Source: Holophagae bacterium
Lineage (GTDB): Bacteria > Acidobacteriota > Holophagae > Acanthopleuribacterales > Acanthopleuribacteraceae
Direction of reading: 5' to 3'
Length of the DNA: 64,000 nt
NCBI GenBank assembly: GCA_029263455.1
Contig: JAJCXM010000026.1
Coordinates: 124,001 to 188,000, forward strand
Below are positions 17,396 to 25,698 of the stretch, piece after piece. The number at the start of each line of letters is the position of its first letter. Positions within the stretch are counted from its first letter, which is position 1. The notes below the pieces were generated by a model. That model did no database searches. It was not told the origin of the DNA and saw only the letters and a list, made by a program, of their open reading frames with translations. The position numbers and the translations under genes were made by a program.

Positions 17396-18418
17396 TTACG
17401 GCTGTACAAATTGGCCACTACCAAAGTCGGCGCTGAACTGGACACACCAAATACTGACACTGTTGAAGTCCATTAGAGAAATATGAGACGGCAAGCTAAC
17501 GTCAAAGGTCGCATTCTCATAAGGCATAGACGCTAACTCTTGACCGATCGCTTCTCCATTGATGAAATCATTGTCTTTTGCAACGTACACGAATACCAAC
17601 GGACCTAAGCCGTCATAATTGAATTGGCTAATTCGCAGGGTCTGTTCATCGATAATGGTTACCTGCCCACTCACACCATGAGCTTTGGGCTGCAAAACCG
17701 CAACCGCGCCCACCAAATCGGCTGTCTCCGTCAATTCCGGCATGGGGATGGCGCCAGTTTGCCAGAAATAACGGTCCGATCCTGTTGCAAATCGAAGCGC
17801 AGTGAGCGCTACGGGCATGTCTGATCTAATCTCAAAATAGTGATCGGCCACACGCGCAAAATCATCGTCGAAAAGATAGAGACCCTTGCTTTGGACACCC
17901 AGGTTGGCGCCGAATGGACTAACCTCTTGAGCGATGGTGCCATTGAGTCTGATCTGTAGGATGGAAATAGCTGCCTGCTGCGCGCCCACATTGACCACAG
18001 CAATGCCATCAGCCGCATCGTTGAAAAGCGCGGGGAATATACGCCAACGTTTAGACATTTCGTTCGTTTCGCGCACATGGGCTGCGCTAAAAGCGCCGTT
18101 CTCATCTTGATAAGCTAAAGCCACCGAAATGCCGTCACCTTCTATCACAAAATGCGAGATTAGGTTTGTACCAAAAAGAAATGTTGGACTCGTCACGATG
18201 GTTTCGCCAGCCGCCAAACTCCCTATTGCAGGTATTAGGGTTGTGCCATCTTCTAAATAAGGCGTGAATCGATAGCTCGACGCTTGATTGAGGGTATTGG
18301 CTATAATTATTTCAGTCGTGAAGCCGCCCGTTGATCGCGTTAAGTGAGGAATCATACGCATTTGTCCAAAACACAAGAATCCGGCGAACAGCGCAACCAT
18401 ACAAATGCGTTTCTTCAT
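17396..18418 (-). CDS. Secreted DM13-domain protein
   Basis: A 340-residue exported protein with signal peptide MKKRICMVALFAGFLCFGQ. Residues ~20-225 hold two copies of the ~100-residue module also seen in the 850-residue protein (IPHLTRSTGGFTTEIIIAN and WRIFPALFNDAADGIAVVN openings). Residues ~240-340 match the DM13 domain: HGVSGQVTIIDEQTLRISQF, YDGLGPLVFVYV, then the conserved Cys in SVSIWCVQFSADFGSG. DM13 is found in secreted proteins with DOMON partners and has been proposed to act in redox or electron transfer through that cysteine; that role is a prediction. ATG 18418 is chosen because GGAGG lies seven bases upstream; an in-frame start at 18436 has no ribosome site. Confidence 0.85.
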   Translation of the reverse strand: MKKRICMVALFAGFLCFGQMRMIPHLTRSTGGFTTEIIIANTLNQASSYRFTPYLEDGTTLIPAIGSLAAGETIVTSPTFLFGTNLISHFVIEGDGISVALAYQDENGAFSAAHVRETNEMSKRWRIFPALFNDAADGIAVVNVGAQQAAISILQIRLNGTIAQEVSPFGANLGVQSKGLYLFDDDFARVADHYFEIRSDMPVALTALRFATGSDRYFWQTGAIPMPELTETADLVGAVAVLQPKAHGVSGQVTIIDEQTLRISQFNYDGLGPLVFVYVAKDNDFINGEAIGQELASMPYENATFDVSLPSHISLMDFNSVSIWCVQFSADFGSGQFVQP

Positions 18419-18709
18419 GGTCAGTCCTCCAATCAATAGCTTTATGCTTTAGCATAACCCAAACTCAAGCTTTCGGTTGATTACCATTTGGTTAATTGCC
18501 TTACGAGCCCCAACCCATGCCAAATCTAACGCAGCGCTCAGCACATCACGTCAAAGCTGGCGAATGAAACGCGCCTCCTGTTTTGGGTTTTGTTTGTGAA
18601 ACTCAGAACATTGGTGATCTAGCAGCTTCGCTTGAGCACGGGGCGACAAGCAGACCTACTTGTCATAACGCACAACTATTCAATAACCAGTTCAGCATAC
18701 CAGCCATTA
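18419..18709. other. Intergenic region between divergent genes
   Basis: The space between the DM13 gene (minus) and the propeller kinase (plus) has no convincing gene. A reading frame at 18583-18843 overlaps the kinase start and the operator and shows no ribosome site or family match. The only clear signal is the palindrome listed at 18710. Confidence 0.5.
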
Positions 18710-18766
18710 ATACCCAAATATGGGTATTTAAGTTAGATCTACACACTATTGCCGTATATTCACAAA
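18710..18766 (+). promoter_or_regulatory. Palindromic operator and promoter of the propeller kinase gene
   Basis: ATACCCAAATATGGGTAT (18710-18727) is a palindrome with perfect seven-base arms and a four-base centre. A TATATT -10 box lies at 18755-18760, and the ATG follows at 18767, seven bases after the box, so the transcript is probably leaderless. No -35 match is present, which suits an activator-dependent promoter with the operator centred near -48. The same operator with one central base changed precedes the response regulator gene. Confidence 0.65.
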
Positions 18767-21700
18767 ATGACTTGTATCGGCGCCGTGTCTTTATTTCTCT
18801 TCACTACGGTCAGTTTTCGCGTGCCACCGCAATTAACGTTTGAAAGATTAACAGTTGACGACGGTCTCTCTCACAATTCCGTTCGATGCCTGGTGCAAGA
18901 CGATACGGGTTATTTGTGGCTAGGAACATCCTATGGCCTTAACCGTTTCGATGGACAGCATATCGTTACATACAAGAGCGACTTGGACGAGAACCACGCC
19001 CTTTTAACAAATAGTATCAACGCGTTGGCGATTGGAGAGAATAACGCGCTTTGGGTTGGTACTGACAAGGGGTTGTATGTTTCATCGGATCGGACTCCGC
19101 GAAGGCGCCAGTTTCAAAAAATCGCATTAGGTGATACGCCTGTTGAGATATCCACTTTGTGTGTAGATTCAAGAGGCGATGTATGGGTTGGGTCGAACCG
19201 AGGTTTATGGCTCACGAATGGGTCGGAAACCGAGTTGATTGAAGAGACGTGGTCAGGCGAGGATTTCGTTCGAGCGATTGTGGAATATGAATCTGCAATT
19301 TGGGTAGGAAACAGCCAAGGCCTTTTTCGGCTTGCCCACGGCCAGCGGGATTTTGAGAAGTTGGACCTCCATCTAACCGACAGGTTTGGCGTCACCAGGC
19401 TCCAAGTGATTCAGGGAGAGCTTTGGGTTGGAACGAAGCATAAGCTTTGGCGCACTTCGGATTCCGAGAAGACGTTTCATCTAGAAATTGACCGGCACAA
19501 ATTGAAAGTAACCCACATGAATGGATTCGTCGTGAATGAAGACGCAATTTGGATCGGAACGATAGAGGGACTTTACCGAGTGGATAAGCAGTCTCGAGAA
19601 ATCAGTGTCTATCATTATGATGGCGTAACGGATGGCAGTATCGGGGCCAACTATATTCGGGACCTTGCCATTCTTGATGACGGCTCAATTTACATTGCGA
19701 CAAGTCCAGGAGGCGTTAGCCGAATAATTAGGGAACGACCCGCATTTGAGATGTTGCTTGAATCCCCTACAAAAGATCGATTAATCAACGACAGTTTCGT
19801 CTTGGCCGTCTCCCAAGCCTTTGACCATCTTTGGGTTGGTTCCTTATATGATGGCCTGCGTTTGATTGAGAAGGACCGTTCCATTCGAATTTGGCCATCT
19901 CAGGGACGAAGATCCGTTATCACAATATGTGAATCACAAGACGGGGTGTGGGTTTGGTTTGGAACCACAAGAGGCGCCTTGGGAGCGCACCGACAAACGC
20001 ACGATCTTCGGTTCGTACCAGGGATCGATCTTACTGTTTGGGCGATCGCTGAAGATCAAAACAACCAAATCTGGATAGGGTCCGAAATAGGCTTGTTTCG
20101 ATTCGACCCTAAACTCGAACAAACAACTCAGATCGTGGGTGTTGACGGCAGCGTGTCGGCAATTATCGAAACGCAAGATCGCGAAGTATGGACTGTCGGT
20201 AAGTTTGGTGTTGTCAACGTGCGATCAGAGGATGCAAATAACGTCAATCACACACAATTTGCGGAATTGGAAGGTCTTCGTTTTGTTGATATTGTGGAGA
20301 CAACAGACGGAAATATCTGGGTCGCTGGAGATGAAGGGCTTTGGCTTTTAGACCCTGATTCCGGTGATGTGTTTAATTACTCTGCTCGCTACCCTGATCT
20401 TGTGGATTTGCAATTTGTAAGCTTGGTCGAAGACGGGGTTGGGGCTGTTTGGGCTGGGACTTCAAAAGGATTGCTTCGCATCGATTTCGGCAATGAGTCG
20501 TTTAGGTTTTTCGATGCCGACGACGGGCTTGTAGGCATTGATTTTTCGCCAACGACAGCCTCGATGGCTCACGACGGTCGCCTCTTGTTCGGCGGCGTCA
20601 ATGGAATCTGTCACTTTCCGTCTGGAAACTTCCGTGACAATTCTCAGCCCGTCCAGGCGGCCATCGTTGGCGTCAACGTAGCAGGCCGGTCAATTTTGGA
20701 TGACGATGATTACTGGAAGCTTAGCTCTAAAAATGAATGGACAATCAGGTTGCCATACGACAGACAAGGCCTTTCGATTCAGTTCTCTGCCTTGGATTAT
20801 CAGTTCCACCGCAATTTGTTTCGCTACAAATTAGGGAGCCGCTCGGATTGGCAAGTCTTAGGCGAACACACGTTTGCCCACTTTCCCGAACTCGAACCTG
20901 GGCATTATGATTTTCTTGTGTCCACATCCAACCGTAGCGGCGTTTGGAGCGATGCGCCCGCTAAGTTAAAGATCATCGTCGACCCGCCTTTTTGGAAATC
21001 TGTTTGGTTCAGATCGTCTGTTGCTATCATTGTTTCGTTTGTAATTTTCGGCGTTATTTTCCTGAATCGTCGGGCCAAACTGAGAATCGAAATGGCCGCT
21101 CTCGCAACCAAACGTCAAGCAGCAGCAGACTTTCATGACCATCTGGGACACCAACTCACACGAATGTCCATGTTGAGTTCGATCGCCTTAGATAAATTAG
21201 AGAATCGATCGCAGCTTGAGTTCCTTCTTAATCAGATTCAATCGACATCAAGACGTATTTATTCGGAGTCTCGAGATTTCATATGGAGTTTATTGCCAGG
21301 GATGCATTCTTTACACGATGTGGCGGAGCATTTAGAAGATTTTGCGGTCGACCTTTTTGAAGCAACGGATTTTGAACTTCGAATGGCAATCCCGGAACAT
21401 GCTTTGGACTTCGTTTCAATTTCAAGCGAACAGCGCCGACATCTGTGCTTATTCGTGAAAGAAGCATTGCACAATGCGTTACGGCATAGTCATGGCGAGC
21501 ATGTCACTTTGTTTTTAAGCGTCGAAGAATGCCAAGTGATGGCTGTTATTGAGGATGACGGACAAGGTTTTAACTCGAATAAAGTTGCGGGCATAGGGTT
21601 AACAAATCTCCGACAAAGATCACAAGCACTCACCGGCTCAAGCGATATCGAAACGAGTGATAGGGGCACTCGAGTAAGGCTAAGGTTTCCAATAACCTAA
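18767..21700 (+). CDS. Propeller/Y_Y_Y sensor histidine kinase (HisKA_3, NarL type)
   Basis: A 977-residue sensor kinase. After a signal-anchor-like N-terminus, residues ~30-640 carry repeated two-component-propeller motifs (LVQDDTGYLWLGTSYGLNRFDG, with 'xLWVGTxxGL' recurring about a dozen times), forming one or two periplasmic beta-propellers. Residues ~645-720 match Y_Y_Y (FRYKLGS...LEPGHYDFLVSTSN). A membrane helix lies at ~745-765. The HisKA_3 phospho-acceptor is about H790 in DFHDHLGHQL, and the HATPase has EALHNALRHSHGEHV, EDDGQGF and GIGLTNLRQR. It lacks a receiver domain, so the separate NarL-type regulator at 21966 is the expected partner. Ligands of this class are often polysaccharide fragments; here the ligand is unknown. 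Confidence 0.92.
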   Translation: MTCIGAVSLFLFTTVSFRVPPQLTFERLTVDDGLSHNSVRCLVQDDTGYLWLGTSYGLNRFDGQHIVTYKSDLDENHALLTNSINALAIGENNALWVGTDKGLYVSSDRTPRRRQFQKIALGDTPVEISTLCVDSRGDVWVGSNRGLWLTNGSETELIEETWSGEDFVRAIVEYESAIWVGNSQGLFRLAHGQRDFEKLDLHLTDRFGVTRLQVIQGELWVGTKHKLWRTSDSEKTFHLEIDRHKLKVTHMNGFVVNEDAIWIGTIEGLYRVDKQSREISVYHYDGVTDGSIGANYIRDLAILDDGSIYIATSPGGVSRIIRERPAFEMLLESPTKDRLINDSFVLAVSQAFDHLWVGSLYDGLRLIEKDRSIRIWPSQGRRSVITICESQDGVWVWFGTTRGALGAHRQTHDLRFVPGIDLTVWAIAEDQNNQIWIGSEIGLFRFDPKLEQTTQIVGVDGSVSAIIETQDREVWTVGKFGVVNVRSEDANNVNHTQFAELEGLRFVDIVETTDGNIWVAGDEGLWLLDPDSGDVFNYSARYPDLVDLQFVSLVEDGVGAVWAGTSKGLLRIDFGNESFRFFDADDGLVGIDFSPTTASMAHDGRLLFGGVNGICHFPSGNFRDNSQPVQAAIVGVNVAGRSILDDDDYWKLSSKNEWTIRLPYDRQGLSIQFSALDYQFHRNLFRYKLGSRSDWQVLGEHTFAHFPELEPGHYDFLVSTSNRSGVWSDAPAKLKIIVDPPFWKSVWFRSSVAIIVSFVIFGVIFLNRRAKLRIEMAALATKRQAAADFHDHLGHQLTRMSMLSSIALDKLENRSQLEFLLNQIQSTSRRIYSESRDFIWSLLPGMHSLHDVAEHLEDFAVDLFEATDFELRMAIPEHALDFVSISSEQRRHLCLFVKEALHNALRHSHGEHVTLFLSVEECQVMAVIEDDGQGFNSNKVAGIGLTNLRQRSQALTGSSDIETSDRGTRVRLRFPIT

Positions 21701-21905
21701 AGGTATTTTCCATGAGCTTTAGTTTGGAAAATTTCATGGTCAATTCTTCAATTTTGTCTAAGGATCAAAGCAAAAGAAGAACATTACAAGTAGACCCAAA
21801 ACCATACTCAAGACGATGAACAAGCTAAGTATACGATCGCTATCTCGATGAGCTTGTAAGGGGAAAAAGAGTCCTCGGTGGTTTTCAATTCAAACTCGAG
21901 TGCTG

Positions 21906-21965
21906 ATACCCAAATGTGGGTATTTGTGAGCCAAGGTAATCCGAAGTGACCTATATTATTTGGAA
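21906..21965 (+). promoter_or_regulatory. Palindromic operator and promoter of the response regulator gene
   Basis: ATACCCAAATGTGGGTAT (21906-21923) differs from the kinase operator by one central base. TATATT follows at 21952-21957, and ATG 21966 lies nine bases after it. The distance from palindrome centre to -10 box is 37.5 bases here and 36.5 at the kinase promoter, so the architecture is conserved. Confidence 0.68.
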
Positions 21966-22601
21966 ATGAAGGAGCGTAAGTTGATTCGTATTGTCGTTAT
22001 TGACGATGACACCATCATTCGTGAAGGCTACCGATCAATGATTAATCGGTCGGACGAAATGGTTTGTGTTGAAGTTTATGGCGACTGTGAGTCGTCTTTT
22101 CCGAACATTCTTTCAGACAAACCGGACGTGATCCTGCTGGATATTTCTCTTCCTGGAATGTCTGGTATCGAGGCCATTAGCGAATTCCATGATGTCCTAG
22201 GCAAGGTCGATATCATCATGATAAGCATCCATACGGATGATGATCGCGTTTTTGCTTCGCTTCGAAATGGCGCAAGTGGCTATCTGACAAAGATCGTTAC
22301 ACCAGCGAGACTGATCAATGCAATCAAGGAGGTATTTCTTGGAGGTGCACCGATGAGTACTGAAATAGCGCGCCGTGTTATTGAATCGATGCATTCGCCT
22401 AACCATAAAACAACGCTAACCAAGCGCGAGATGCAAGTGCTAAGAAGGCTATGTGAAGGGAACAGTTACAAGATGATCGCTGACCAATTATGCATTAGTG
22501 TTTTAACGGTGCAAACACACATCAAGCATATTTATAGGAAGCTTCAAGTCCATTCGCAAACAGAAGCTGTCTCGCTGGCCATTCGAAAGGGGATGGTGTA
22601 G
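21966..22601 (+). CDS. NarL/FixJ-type response regulator
   Basis: A 211-residue two-domain regulator. The receiver domain has the acidic pair D13/D14 (VVIDDD), the phospho-acceptor D59 in VILLDISLPGMSG, and the conserved Lys of GYLTKIVTPARL. The C-terminal LuxR-type helix-turn-helix (LTKREMQVLRRLCEGNSYKMIADQLCISVLTVQTHIKHIYRKL, here split by its turn) is complete. The start is ATG 21966; an in-frame TTG at 21960 falls inside the -10 region. It sits 265 bases after the kinase with its own copy of the shared operator, so it is the likely protein that binds the ATACCCA-N4-TGGGTAT palindromes and regulates both genes. Confidence 0.93.
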   Translation: MKERKLIRIVVIDDDTIIREGYRSMINRSDEMVCVEVYGDCESSFPNILSDKPDVILLDISLPGMSGIEAISEFHDVLGKVDIIMISIHTDDDRVFASLRNGASGYLTKIVTPARLINAIKEVFLGGAPMSTEIARRVIESMHSPNHKTTLTKREMQVLRRLCEGNSYKMIADQLCISVLTVQTHIKHIYRKLQVHSQTEAVSLAIRKGMV

Positions 22602-22984
22602 GCGTAGCCCATACAAAGTTAACTAAAGCGACTTTCTGCCAGCGACTGTCATGACGTTCGCGACCCCCGATGTGGTCGCTGCACCTAATCTGGTACGCGA
22701 AACTCGTTAAATGCTAGTTCGAAGATCCGACAACGACGGTCCGTTGTCCCTGGCGTTGTTCTGTTGTTCTGATCGCGTTGTGGGTTCGCGCCGACGTAAA
22801 CGGACGAATCTTGGCTATCACACTGAGCGAAGCAGATGTCCTCTGGAGGAACATCCTTAGGAACGTTCAGGATCGAGGGCAGGATGAAGTCGCTCAAATA
22901 CCTAGATTGAGGTATTTCAATTATTTAGCTGAAGCGCTTCAATTGAGGTAAGCCAGGTATCACAAATTTGTCCGGAGGTAGTTA
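22602..22984. other. 383-base intergenic region with a palindrome
   Basis: No convincing gene is present. A 6-base hairpin GCGACC/GGTCGC lies at 22660-22679 after the regulator and has no T tail. A 70-codon minus-strand frame (22685-22897) starts with TTG inside the palindrome, lacks a ribosome site and matches nothing I know. The segment from 22896 onward is regulatory (next entry), and GAAGCGCTTC at 22931-22940 is a ten-base perfect palindrome. Confidence 0.5.
22896..22917 (+). promoter_or_regulatory. Palindrome upstream of the first paralogous secreted protein gene
   Basis: Perfect eight-base arms AAATACCT and AGGTATTT are separated by six bases (AGATTG). The half-site ATTGAGGTA recurs at 22942-22950, 36 bases downstream. 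The arms share ATACC/GGTAT with the kinase and regulator operators, but spacing differs (6 rather than 4), so binding by the same regulator is only a possibility. The gene start at 22985 has its own CGGAGG ribosome site. Confidence 0.5.
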
Positions 22985-23545
22985 ATGAATAGATTAGTAC
23001 CATTTCTTTTACTTTTTACGTTGCCGACCCTTTCTCAGACAACGATTCAATACGACTCAGGTATTGTGGGAAATCAAATCGCCTACGATGTCCAAGGGCT
23101 CAGTGGGAATTTATTTACTGGGCTTGGGACCTCACGAACCGTCACCAAAGTAACGGTCTTCGTTACTTCCCTACCGGGCGGCATCTATTCTCCTTTACTC
23201 TTGATGGGCCTTAGAGACTCGGGATCTGCTGGTGTAAACCTGGGGTCGACCCTCATAAATCCTGCCGCGCTAGGGTTCAATACCGTTACGCTTGCTACAC
23301 CTGTGAACTTTACAGGAACTGACGTTTGGGTTCAAACTAACGACTACGGTGCGAAAGGGATACCTCTTGATGCTGTAAGTAACGCCGGTCAAGGCTTTCA
23401 CGCGTGGGGTCAAGTACAAGGAAATATCGGTCCTATAGACACGATGGGCGTCGTGAATGGGACCGGAAATCCTGCCAATATGTGGATTCGGATTTCCGGA
23501 CCGGCAGGGTTACCCGTCGAATTACTGTATTTCAATATTGACTGA
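22985..23545 (+). CDS. Secreted protein, paralog A, with LPVELLxF C-terminus
   Basis: A 186-residue exported protein with signal peptide MNRLVPFLLLFTLPTLSQ. The mature part is a cysteine-free beta-rich domain: TIQYDSGIVGNQIAYDVQG, then NLFTGLGTSRTVTKVTVFV, FTGTDVWVQTN, GQGFHAWG and IGPIDTMGVVNG. It ends NMWIRISGPAGLPVELLYF plus three residues. The protein at 27485-28036 is a close paralog across the whole length. The LPVEL-x-x-F ending resembles the linker that precedes the type IX sorting domain in Bacteroidetes proteins, but here the chain simply stops there. I do not recognise the domain. It is followed 23 bases later by the sulfatase-like gene. Start ATG 22985 with CGGAGG upstream. Confidence 0.88.
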   Translation: MNRLVPFLLLFTLPTLSQTTIQYDSGIVGNQIAYDVQGLSGNLFTGLGTSRTVTKVTVFVTSLPGGIYSPLLLMGLRDSGSAGVNLGSTLINPAALGFNTVTLATPVNFTGTDVWVQTNDYGAKGIPLDAVSNAGQGFHAWGQVQGNIGPIDTMGVVNGTGNPANMWIRISGPAGLPVELLYFNID

Positions 23546-23568
23546 TTGCCAGCAATTAGCGTGAAGAA

Positions 23569-25698
23569 ATGAACAGGTTTCGCGGCATATCCCCTTTTGT
23601 TGTGCTTGGTTTATGTTTGTTGGGATTATTTGGATACTACAAATTCCAACCGAAACGTTGGAATGTACTCGTCATTACAATAGATACGACCAGAGCAGAC
23701 CATCTAGGCTGTTATGGGAGAAGCCCAACTGCTTCGCCGACCATCGACTCACTGGCTAGTGGCGGCGTTCTCTTTGAGAATGCGTACGCAACGGTTCCTT
23801 TAACAACGCCTTCACACTCGTCCATCATGACGGGAAAATACCCGTTTAGTCATGGGGTACGAGACAACGGTCTGTTTGTGTTGCCACCAAGCCAAGAGAC
23901 ATTGGCCGAAGTTCTTAAGCAACACGGGTATTCTACAGGCGCAGCTATTGGCGCATTTCCTCTCGTTCGAAAGTTTGGGCTCGATCAAGGGTTTGATTTT
24001 TACGATGATCAACTAACTAAGAAGTCAAACGTTCTTGGAACGCAGGCGCAGCCAATTAATCTCTTTTTTGATGAACGAAATGCTGGCGACGTCAATGGGG
24101 CAATTTATGAATGGTTGGAAGCACAAAAGGGACCCTTTTTTGCCTGGGTACACTACTACGACCCCCATCAACCGTGGCAACCGAAAACGCCCTTCAGAGA
24201 ACAATTCTCAGATCCTTACCTTGGCGAGATTGCGTCCTGTGATCACCAAGTCAGTCGACTACTCGATGCTCTTCAAACCAACGGGACACTTGAGAATACC
24301 CTCATCGTTATAGCTAGCGATCATGGAGAGGGTCTGGAAGAACATAATGAAGCAACGCATGGGCACCTACTCTACAACGCTACGCTCCATATTCCGCTAA
24401 TCGTTCGTGTACCTGGGCTGGAAGAAGGAAAAAGAATTCAGGAATGGGTCTCGACGGTGGACATCATGCCAACGGTTCTTGATTACATGAACATAGAAGT
24501 CCCGAACAACATACATGGTCAATCACTTAAACCCCTTATCGAAGGTCATAGCCCTTTTAAGAGGGCTCTTCCGTTGTACGCAGAAACACTCTCTCCCAGA
24601 CTGAGTTATGGGTGGGGAGAACTTAGAGCCATCATGCAAGCTCCTTACAAGTATATTCACGGGCCGAGGCCCGAGCTTTTCGACTTAGAGACTGACCCAA
24701 ATGAAAGCCATAAAGACTTAGAAGAGCATTTAGCAGGAGAAAGCATCCGTTTTCGAAGCATATTGGAGAATCTTATTGAGTCCCATGCTGCTCCACCCGA
24801 AGATGCGTTGCTGACCCTTGAACAAGATGAAATTGATATGCTTAGATCGCTGGGTTACGTTTCGAGTGGTAATGACGTCAGCCTTGTCGATCAGTTGAGA
24901 GAGGACGGGATTCCTCCGCAAGATCGAGCCCAGGATATTACTCGATGGAGCCAGGCTCGACACGCATTGAGCTTAGAAAAACCACTCACGGCTAAGGTCC
25001 ATTTAAGAGACTTAATTGAACGGGACCCATTGAATCCCGTTTATATCGAGCTAATGGTGCATTGTGAGTCCATGTTGGGTAATCCAATTGCCGCGGAGCA
25101 GCTTCTTGACCAGCTTGGGCATTCGAAACGTTTCGTTCGACTTGATTCGCGGACGCCATTGGCGGTGGCACACGCCTACCTGGAAACCGGTTCTCTTGAT
25201 GACGCCACTCGAATGTATGAGCTGTCGTTGTCCATTCAGCCCGACGCCGAGCGGTGGGTTGATTGTGCTCGCATCTACCATCACCTCAATAATAAGGTTG
25301 GCTACGTCACAGCTCTTAAACAAAGTCTCATATGTAATCCAAATCATGTTCCGTCTCTTGTGGCTCTGGCGGTCGAAGACGCAAAAAGTGGTAACTACCA
25401 GCAGGCGGAATTCAGGTTGACCAAGGCAATAGACCGCCATCCGCAGTATGCGCCGGCTTGGCTAAACTTGGGCGTTATGGCCCATCAGCACCGTCAGTAT
25501 AGAAATGCCGTTGATTGTTTTTCTCGGGCCTTGGAATTTGCACCGGTATATGAGCAGGCTCATTTATACCTCATAGAGAGTCTCGTAAATAATTCCCAAT
25601 TAAATGAAGCTGGGGACGCTCTAAATACGTTCGGTCGTTTATGTCCCGCATCCGATCTCCTTGATGATGCAGCGAAAATCGTAAAGGGTGCACCATGA
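23569..25698 (+). CDS. Sulfatase-superfamily membrane protein with TPR domain
   Basis: A 709-residue protein with one N-terminal membrane anchor (residues ~8-25). Residues ~33-420 form an alkaline-phosphatase/sulfatase fold: metal-binding IDTTRADHLGCYG, SDHGEG with EEHNEATHGHLLY, and HYYDPHQPW. The residue that is Cys or Ser in formylglycine sulfatases (C-x-P-S-R) is Thr79 in LTTPSHSS, so formylglycine maturation is excluded and a Thr nucleophile, as in phosphoglycerol or phosphoethanolamine transferases, is likely. Residues ~450-705 are TPR-like helical repeats (ARHALSLEKPLTAKVHLRDL, YAPAWLNLGVMAHQHRQYRN). The 3' end overlaps the parvulin gene by ATGA. Substrate unknown; a surface polymer or exported protein is plausible. 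Confidence 0.88.
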   Translation: MNRFRGISPFVVLGLCLLGLFGYYKFQPKRWNVLVITIDTTRADHLGCYGRSPTASPTIDSLASGGVLFENAYATVPLTTPSHSSIMTGKYPFSHGVRDNGLFVLPPSQETLAEVLKQHGYSTGAAIGAFPLVRKFGLDQGFDFYDDQLTKKSNVLGTQAQPINLFFDERNAGDVNGAIYEWLEAQKGPFFAWVHYYDPHQPWQPKTPFREQFSDPYLGEIASCDHQVSRLLDALQTNGTLENTLIVIASDHGEGLEEHNEATHGHLLYNATLHIPLIVRVPGLEEGKRIQEWVSTVDIMPTVLDYMNIEVPNNIHGQSLKPLIEGHSPFKRALPLYAETLSPRLSYGWGELRAIMQAPYKYIHGPRPELFDLETDPNESHKDLEEHLAGESIRFRSILENLIESHAAPPEDALLTLEQDEIDMLRSLGYVSSGNDVSLVDQLREDGIPPQDRAQDITRWSQARHALSLEKPLTAKVHLRDLIERDPLNPVYIELMVHCESMLGNPIAAEQLLDQLGHSKRFVRLDSRTPLAVAHAYLETGSLDDATRMYELSLSIQPDAERWVDCARIYHHLNNKVGYVTALKQSLICNPNHVPSLVALAVEDAKSGNYQQAEFRLTKAIDRHPQYAPAWLNLGVMAHQHRQYRNAVDCFSRALEFAPVYEQAHLYLIESLVNNSQLNEAGDALNTFGRLCPASDLLDDAAKIVKGAP

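Noticed and set aside
18583-18843. 86-codon frame overlapping the kinase start
   Set aside because: No ribosome site, and it crosses the conserved operator and the beginning of the well-supported kinase frame.
21758-21884. Minus-strand frame encoding a hydrophobic stretch (RILSLFIVLSMVLGLLVMFFF) between kinase and regulator
   Set aside because: No start codon with a ribosome site exists before the hydrophobic part; possibly a remnant of a small membrane protein gene.
22685-22897. 70-codon minus-strand reading frame upstream of paralog A
   Set aside because: It starts with TTG inside the palindrome, lacks a ribosome site and has no recognisable motif.
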